The notes beneath the pieces are model-generated. The model saw only the letters and a program-made list of their open reading frames with translations. It was not told the origin of the DNA and searched no databases. Positions 39,836 through 44,405 of a DNA stretch of 44,405 nt are shown in pieces. The first letter of the stretch is position 1. Each line of letters opens with the position of its first letter. The position numbers and the translations under genes were made by a program. Source of the stretch: QPJE01 sp051747745 (GTDB taxonomy: Bacteria; Bacillota; Halanaerobiia; Halanaerobiales; Halanaerobiaceae); contig JBNJGL010000014.1 in NCBI GenBank assembly GCA_051747745.1, positions 1 to 44,405 on the forward strand, given 5' to 3'.

Positions 39836-41500
39836 TTACAGCTGTTTTGCCTGATATTCTCCAAATTCATCTCTTAGAACATCACTTATTTCATTCAAAC
39901 TTGCATATACTTTTACTGCTTCTATAATAGGATACATTAGATTATCTCCATTTTGAGCTGCTTCCTTTACTTTTTCTAAGCTCTTTTCTACTGCTGCATT
40001 GTCTCTTTCAGCTTTTACTCTTTTTAGTCTTTCAAGCTGTTCGTTTTCAACTTTTGGATCAACTTTTAGCAGATCTACTTTTTGATTTTCTTCTTCAGTA
40101 AATTCATTAACTCCTACCACAATTCTTCTTTTTTCATCTATTTTCTTCTGTGTTTTATATGCACTATCCTGGATTTCCTGCTGTACATAACCGGCTTCTA
40201 TAGCCTTAGCCATTCCACCTAACTGATCAATTTTTTCAATATATTCTTTAGCTTCTTTAACAAATCTATCTGTCATATTTTCTATATAATATGAACCGGC
40301 AAGTGGATCAATTGTATCACTTACACCACTCTCATGTGCAACTATCTGCTGTGTTCTTAATGCCATTTTTACAGACTTTTCTGTCGGCAGACTTAATGCT
40401 TCATCATAGGAGTTTGTGTGCAGTGACTGTGTTCCACCAAGTGCTGCTGCCAGTGCCTGCAGTGTTACCCTAATAATATTATTCATAGGCTGCTGTGCTG
40501 TCAGTGCTGCACCTGCTGTCTGGGTGTGGAATCTCAGCATCTTTGATTTATCCTTTTTGGCTTCAAAACGCTCTTCCATAATTTCTGCCCACAGTCTTCT
40601 GGCTGCTCTAAATTTGGCAACCTCTTCTAAAATGTTCATCTGTGAATTAAAGAAGAATGAAAGGCGGGGTGCAAAATCATCAACATCCATGCCTATATCT
40701 ACTGCAGCATCCACATATTCAATCCCATCTGCAAGTGTAAATGCAAGTTCCTGTACAGCATCTGAACCGGCCTCGCGAATATGATATCCACTGATACTAA
40801 TTGTATTCCAGCGGGGCATATTTTCAGAACAGTATTCGAAAATATCTGTAATCAATCTCAGAGAAGGTGCTGGTGGATAAATATATGTGCCTCGGGCAAT
40901 ATACTCTTTTAAGATGTCATTCTGAATTGTTCCAGCCAGTTTTTCAGGACTTACACCCTGTTTCTCTGCAACTGCTATATACATTGCCAGCAAAACAGCG
41001 GCTGGAGCATTGATTGTCATAGAAGTACTTACTTTATCTAATGGAATTTCAGTAAACATTGTTTCCATATCTTCCAGTGTATCTATTGCCACTCCAACTT
41101 TACCAACCTCTCCCTGTGCAAGAGGATTGTCAGAATCATAACCGATCTGTGTCGGCAGGTCAAAAGCAATACTTAAACCTGTTTGACCCTGTTCTATAAG
41201 ATAATGAAACCTCTCATTTGTTTCCCTGGCAGTACCAAATCCGGAATACTGACGCATTGTCCAGAGTCTGCTTCTGTACATTGTTGGATAAACTCCACGT
41301 GTAAATGGATATTTACCCGGGAAGCCAATATCTTCTACTGGATCGATACCTTTGGTATCAAGTGGTGTATATAGTGGATCCAGCTCCACACCAGAATCAG
41401 ACTTAAATTCGTCTTTTCTCTGTCCAAAACGATCTACTGTTTTTTGAAACTTTTCTTCACGCCACTTTTTATCTTCTGATTTTAATTTTTTTTCATCCAT
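39836..41500 (-). CDS. mcmA: Methylmalonyl-CoA mutase, large (catalytic) subunit
   Basis: 554 residues, matching stand-alone alpha subunits without the B12 domain. PFTRGVYPTMYRSRLWTMRQ then YSGFGTA (near 65-91) lines the CoA channel. Substrate residues fit methylmalonyl-CoA rather than isobutyryl-CoA mutase: Y85 in RQYSG, R203 in IARGTYIYPP and H240 in SGYHIREAGSDA. It interconverts succinyl-CoA and (R)-methylmalonyl-CoA with adenosylcobalamin. The small B12-binding subunit is not encoded in the window. It lies 16 bases after korC, in the same operon as a 2-oxoglutarate:ferredoxin oxidoreductase, whose product would be its substrate. Assignment among acyl-CoA mutases is good but not certain. 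Confidence 0.92.
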   Translation of the reverse strand: MDEKKLKSEDKKWREEKFQKTVDRFGQRKDEFKSDSGVELDPLYTPLDTKGIDPVEDIGFPGKYPFTRGVYPTMYRSRLWTMRQYSGFGTARETNERFHYLIEQGQTGLSIAFDLPTQIGYDSDNPLAQGEVGKVGVAIDTLEDMETMFTEIPLDKVSTSMTINAPAAVLLAMYIAVAEKQGVSPEKLAGTIQNDILKEYIARGTYIYPPAPSLRLITDIFEYCSENMPRWNTISISGYHIREAGSDAVQELAFTLADGIEYVDAAVDIGMDVDDFAPRLSFFFNSQMNILEEVAKFRAARRLWAEIMEERFEAKKDKSKMLRFHTQTAGAALTAQQPMNNIIRVTLQALAAALGGTQSLHTNSYDEALSLPTEKSVKMALRTQQIVAHESGVSDTIDPLAGSYYIENMTDRFVKEAKEYIEKIDQLGGMAKAIEAGYVQQEIQDSAYKTQKKIDEKRRIVVGVNEFTEEENQKVDLLKVDPKVENEQLERLKRVKAERDNAAVEKSLEKVKEAAQNGDNLMYPIIEAVKVYASLNEISDVLRDEFGEYQAKQL

Positions 41501-41516
41501 AAATATTGACTCCTTC

Positions 41517-42059
41517 TTATTGCTTCAATTTTTGGCCCAGTTCAAAGGCCTTCATGTTCATTTCCACAGTCTTTTCTGGAACACGGTTTTTGATCGCTTC
41601 TTTTATATTTTCTGATGGAATTGTATCTCCAATAATTTCAGAGATAACTCCAAGTACAACAATGTTTGCTGTTAAAGTTAATCCGACATCTTCCGTAGCA
41701 GTTTTCATTATTGGCAGTGAAAGAATGTTATCCTTCACTTCTTCAGCCGCTTCAGAAATATCAATTCTTTCGTCTACGATCATTACTCCATCTTCTTTTA
41801 ATTCAGAACCATACTTATCAAATGCTGCCTGAGTAAGACAGAGGAGACAGTCCGGTGTAACTACCTTTGGATAATCAATAATTCCATTATTTAATACTAC
41901 CTCTGCTCTGCTGGCACCACCTCGGGATTCTGGCCCATAAGACTGAGTTTGAGTAACATTTAAACCATCAACTTTTAATGCAGCTTCAGCCAGAATAATT
42001 CCAGCGAGGATCATGCCCTGACCACCAGCTCCACTTAATCTGATTTCATATCTGGACAT
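41517..42059 (-). CDS. korC: 2-oxoglutarate:ferredoxin oxidoreductase, gamma subunit
   Basis: 180 residues of the POR/KOR gamma domain. The start IRLSGAGGQGMILAGIILAE (6-25) is the family signature, followed by TQTQSYGPESRGGASRAEVV near 36-55, and the C-terminal IPSENIKEAIKNRVPEKTVE near 149-168. It completes the catalytic core with KorA and KorB. Its ATG overlaps the korB stop by one base. The following gene is the mutase. Confidence 0.94.
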   Translation of the reverse strand: MSRYEIRLSGAGGQGMILAGIILAEAALKVDGLNVTQTQSYGPESRGGASRAEVVLNNGIIDYPKVVTPDCLLCLTQAAFDKYGSELKEDGVMIVDERIDISEAAEEVKDNILSLPIMKTATEDVGLTLTANIVVLGVISEIIGDTIPSENIKEAIKNRVPEKTVEMNMKAFELGQKLKQ

Positions 42060-42886
42060 TATTCATCCTCCTTTGCAAAACTGTCGATTATCTGCTGATA
42101 ACGTGCAGTATATTCTGATTCTGGATTATCTTTACGGTGAATAACACCCAGTGGGAAAATACCTTCTTTTTCTTCTTCGGACATCTTTTCCCATTTTGAT
42201 GCAGGTACTGTATGTTCTTTCTGCCAGTCCAGCATTTCAGTAGGTCCACCAATTTTATTTTTGCGTCCATAATTTATAGGACACTGATCTAAAGTTTCAA
42301 TAAAAGAAAATCCTTTATGTTCAAGACCTTCTTTATAGAGTTTTGTCATTTGACGCGGATTATATGTTGCACCACGGGCAACAAAAGTTGCTCCTGCTGA
42401 TCTTGTTAAATCTACCAGATCAAAGTCCTGATCAATATTTCCGTATGGTGCAGTTGTTGCAACTGCACCTGTAGGAGTCATCGGGGAATACTGACCACCT
42501 GTCATACCATAGATTTGATTGTTGAAGAGAATTACTGTTAAATCAATATTTCTCCGGCAGCCGTGAATTAAATGGTTACCACCTATAGCAGATCCATCTC
42601 CATCTCCGGTAAGTACAATTACATTCAGTTCAGGATTGGCAAGCTTAATACCTGTTGCAAAGGCAATTGCTCTACCGTGTGTTGTGTGTAAAGTATCAAA
42701 TTTGAGATAACCTGGTGCTCTACCTGAACATCCAATTCCTGATACTACAACTGTTTTATCTGGATCTATGTCTGTCTGATCTATTGCTCTGACTAAACTG
42801 TTCAAAATAGTTCCATGACCACATCCTGGACACCAGATATGCGGCAGCTTGTCTTCTCTTAGATATTTATAGATATCTACAGCCAT
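42059..42886 (-). CDS. korB: 2-oxoglutarate:ferredoxin oxidoreductase, beta (TPP-binding) subunit
   Basis: 275 residues. HIWCPGCGHGTILNSLVRAI near 16-35 and GIGCSGRAPGYLKFDTLHTT near 50-69 hold conserved Cys and TPP-pocket residues; VLTGDGDGSAIGGNHLIHGC near 91-110 is the TPP/Mg motif; LFNNQIYGMTGGQYSPMTPT near 120-139 follows. The subunit binds TPP and probably one [4Fe-4S] cluster (C19, C22, C53 and a later Cys). It shares one overlapping base with korA and korC. Confidence 0.95.
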   Translation of the reverse strand: MAVDIYKYLREDKLPHIWCPGCGHGTILNSLVRAIDQTDIDPDKTVVVSGIGCSGRAPGYLKFDTLHTTHGRAIAFATGIKLANPELNVIVLTGDGDGSAIGGNHLIHGCRRNIDLTVILFNNQIYGMTGGQYSPMTPTGAVATTAPYGNIDQDFDLVDLTRSAGATFVARGATYNPRQMTKLYKEGLEHKGFSFIETLDQCPINYGRKNKIGGPTEMLDWQKEHTVPASKWEKMSEEEKEGIFPLGVIHRKDNPESEYTARYQQIIDSFAKEDE

Positions 42887-44028
42887 TATTTTACCCCCTC
42901 AATCTCGGCCAGTACGTGCTCTGGTTTAATTAATGTTCCATCATAACGGTTAATACCGACAACTTCAGCCTGACCTTTAGCAGCTCTTTCTACTTCTCTT
43001 ATAAGCTGACCCTGATTTAATTCAGGTACAATAATTTTATCAGCTTTTTCAGCCAGTTCACTTACTTTTTCTTCAGCAAATGGCCAGATTGTTTTAAGCT
43101 TAATCCATCCAGCATTTAAGCCTTTTTCTCTTGCTTCATTAACTGCACTGATTGCAGAACGAGCAGTTGAACCATAACTTAAAACTACAATATTGTCTTC
43201 TTCTCTAATGTCTTCATCATAAAGAATAATTTCATCTAAATTATTCTCAATTTTATCTGTCATACGATCCATCAATCTTTTTGCATCTTCTGTAGTACCT
43301 CTTGGAAATCCAGTTTTATCATGGAAAAGACCTGTTGTATGGTAGCGGAATCCTGTACCATAATCCGGCATCGGTGGCACAAGATCATCTGTCCACTCAT
43401 AAGGATTAAAATTTTCCCGATCTGCATCTGCAGGAGGTCTTTTTCTGTCCCAAACCTCTATTTCATCTGCATCTGGAAGAACGACTTTTTCTCTCATATG
43501 CCCAACTATTTCATCTAATAATAGAATTACAGGCTGACGATACTTTTCTGCAAAATTAAATGCTTTAACTGTCAGATCAAATGTTTCTTTCACTGAACTT
43601 GGAGAAAGTGCAATAATAGGATGATCACCATGTGTACCCCATTTTGCCTGCATTACATCTCCCTGAGATGGAGAAGTTGGAAGTCCTGTTGAAGGACCAA
43701 CTCTCTGAACATCTACAACAACAACTGGTGCCTCAATCATAATGCCCAGACCCAGATTTTCCTGTTTAAGTGAAAAACCAGGACCACTTGTTGCAGTAAT
43801 AGATTTCTTTCCACTCAGTGAACCACCTATTGCACAGGCCATACCTGCCAGTTCATCTTCCATCTGTATAAATTTACCGCCTACTTTAGGCAGTTCTTTT
43901 GCAAATCCTTCTGCTATTTCAGAAGCCGGTGTAATAGGATATCCTGCAAAAAATTCTGCTCCTGCAGCCATTCCGCCTTCAACTACTGCTAAATCTCCCT
44001 GTAGTAATACTGCTTCTTTTTTACTCAT
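42886..44028 (-). CDS. korA: 2-oxoglutarate:ferredoxin oxidoreductase, alpha subunit
   Basis: 380 residues. QGDLAVVEGGMAAGAEFFAG then YPITPASEIAE (10-40) is the alpha-subunit signature; QMEDELAGMACAIGGSLSGK near 55-74 and TATSGPGFSLKQENLG near 78-93 complete the TPP-facing domain. The C-terminal third is the transketolase C-like domain (IVVLSYGSTARSAISAVNEA). The separate alpha, beta and gamma genes with a ferredoxin delta gene fit the KorDABC type, which oxidises 2-oxoglutarate to succinyl-CoA and reduces ferredoxin. Branched-chain 2-oxoacid specificity cannot be fully excluded. It overlaps korD by 8 bases. Confidence 0.94.
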   Translation of the reverse strand: MSKKEAVLLQGDLAVVEGGMAAGAEFFAGYPITPASEIAEGFAKELPKVGGKFIQMEDELAGMACAIGGSLSGKKSITATSGPGFSLKQENLGLGIMIEAPVVVVDVQRVGPSTGLPTSPSQGDVMQAKWGTHGDHPIIALSPSSVKETFDLTVKAFNFAEKYRQPVILLLDEIVGHMREKVVLPDADEIEVWDRKRPPADADRENFNPYEWTDDLVPPMPDYGTGFRYHTTGLFHDKTGFPRGTTEDAKRLMDRMTDKIENNLDEIILYDEDIREEDNIVVLSYGSTARSAISAVNEAREKGLNAGWIKLKTIWPFAEEKVSELAEKADKIIVPELNQGQLIREVERAAKGQAEVVGINRYDGTLIKPEHVLAEIEGVK

Positions 44029-44224
44029 TAACCTTCACCACCTTTAACACAAAATCTGGACAACTTAATTCACAATTTTCACAGCCAATACATTTGTCAA
44101 TATCATCAATTTCCACTCTGTCCTGACCAAGCTTTAGTACATTTGTCGGACACACATGTACACATATTCCGCATCTTTTACACCAGTCAGGATTGGCAAG
44201 TGTTACTTTATCTCCCTTAGCCAT
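44021..44224 (-). CDS. korD: 2-oxoglutarate:ferredoxin oxidoreductase, ferredoxin-like delta subunit
   Basis: 67 residues from ATG 44224, 7 bases after AAGGAG; a TTG one codon upstream is the alternative. Two [4Fe-4S] motifs are visible: CKRCGICVHVCP (15-26) and CIGCENCELSCP (45-56). It relays electrons from the catalytic core to ferredoxin. It leads the korD-A-B-C-mcmA operon. A paralogue starts at the left edge of the window behind tctA. Confidence 0.95.
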   Translation of the reverse strand: MAKGDKVTLANPDWCKRCGICVHVCPTNVLKLGQDRVEIDDIDKCIGCENCELSCPDFVLKVVKVNE

Positions 44225-44362
44225 CAACTCACTCCTTTTACTTAATTAAATTTTTTTGAGCTTTAATATTTTATATGTAACTTTTAAATATTATCTGGCA
44301 TTATTATATTTCTACCAGTACTTATTTCAGTTTTTAAACCCAGTCATATTCTGCTAAATATT

Positions 44363-44405
44363 CTAACCGAGAATGGAAATAAGTGTCCCTGCAGCTATTG
44401 CAGAA
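44363..44405 (-). CDS. Possible C-terminal end of a membrane protein (partial)
   Basis: At the right edge a minus-strand frame reads SAIAAGTLISILG then TAG (44363-44365). The glycine-rich hydrophobic ending looks like the last helix of a permease, but 13 residues are too few to identify it and another frame is also open. Bases 44228-44362 between it and korD hold no clear gene; the korD promoter should be there but only weak matches were seen. Confidence 0.3.
   Translation of the reverse strand, partial: SAIAAGTLISILG

Noticed and set aside
1..44405. CRISPR arrays, tRNA or rRNA genes, prophage or intact transposase genes.
   Set aside because: I saw no regularly spaced repeats, no tRNA-like cloverleaf sequence and no transposase or integrase frames; the only candidate mobile trace is the inverted repeat at 39598-39666.

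Overview
The window is AT-rich, densely packed DNA with short intergenic gaps and strong AGGAGG-type ribosome binding sites. The gene set is fermentative and anaerobic: ferredoxin-linked 2-oxoacid oxidoreductases, methylmalonyl-CoA mutase, SufCBDSU, an aldo/keto reductase fused to a ferredoxin domain, TRAP and TTT carboxylate transporters, and chemoreceptors. A KdsC-like HAD phosphatase (Kdo/LPS type) and three transporter binding proteins with cleavable signal peptides but no lipobox cysteine point to a diderm (outer-membrane) member of the Firmicutes. My best guess is the Halanaerobiales (Halanaerobium-like); this is inference from gene content, not a database match. No rRNA, tRNA, CRISPR array, prophage or intact insertion sequence was seen.

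Layout. (1) 1-3215, minus strand: a tripartite tricarboxylate transporter, tctC-(hairpin)-tctB-tctA, runs directly into the 5' end of a second ferredoxin-type kor gene cut by the left edge. (2) 3720-6662, plus strand: an MFS exporter and two tandemly duplicated AraC regulators. (3) 6809-10828, minus: AKR-ferredoxin fusion, membrane-anchored thermonuclease-OB protein, chemoreceptor. (4) 11131-17355, minus: an acetoin/2-oxoacid dehydrogenase operon (E1 alpha, E1 beta, E2) with a complete TRAP transporter (dctP, dctQ, dctM) between E1 beta and E2. It is preceded by a well-spaced sigma-54 promoter, a large dyad and a sigma-54 activator gene (17527-19404). (5) 19610-23843, minus: a second chemoreceptor with a Cys-rich insert, then an EamA permease, KdsC and YaiI/YqxD operon. 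(6) 23994-29935, minus: a five-gene Opp/Dpp peptide ABC operon behind a consensus sigma-A promoter, a lysine riboswitch and an intrinsic terminator. (7) 30021-36204, minus: sufC-B-D-S-U, a DsrE-like gene and an Rrf2/IscR-type regulator, with a 3' remnant of an AhpD-like gene in between. (8) 36480-37879, plus: a Cys-motif (C_GCAxxG) protein and a TDT-family permease. (9) 38055-39498, minus: ComFB-like and AI-2E-family genes. (10) 39836-44224, minus: korD-korA-korB-korC followed by the large subunit of methylmalonyl-CoA mutase.

How it fits together. The main theme is uptake of carboxylates or peptides coupled to CoA-thioester and ferredoxin metabolism. Transporter genes are written into the same transcripts as the enzymes likely to use their substrates (tct with kor, TRAP with aco). 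The korDABC-mcm operon would link 2-oxoglutarate oxidation to succinyl-CoA with its isomerisation to methylmalonyl-CoA. Regulation is unusually readable: a sigma-54 promoter with its activator, a lysine riboswitch, candidate Rrf2 operators, sigma-D-type -10 elements before both chemoreceptors, and stem-loops directly after all three binding-protein genes.
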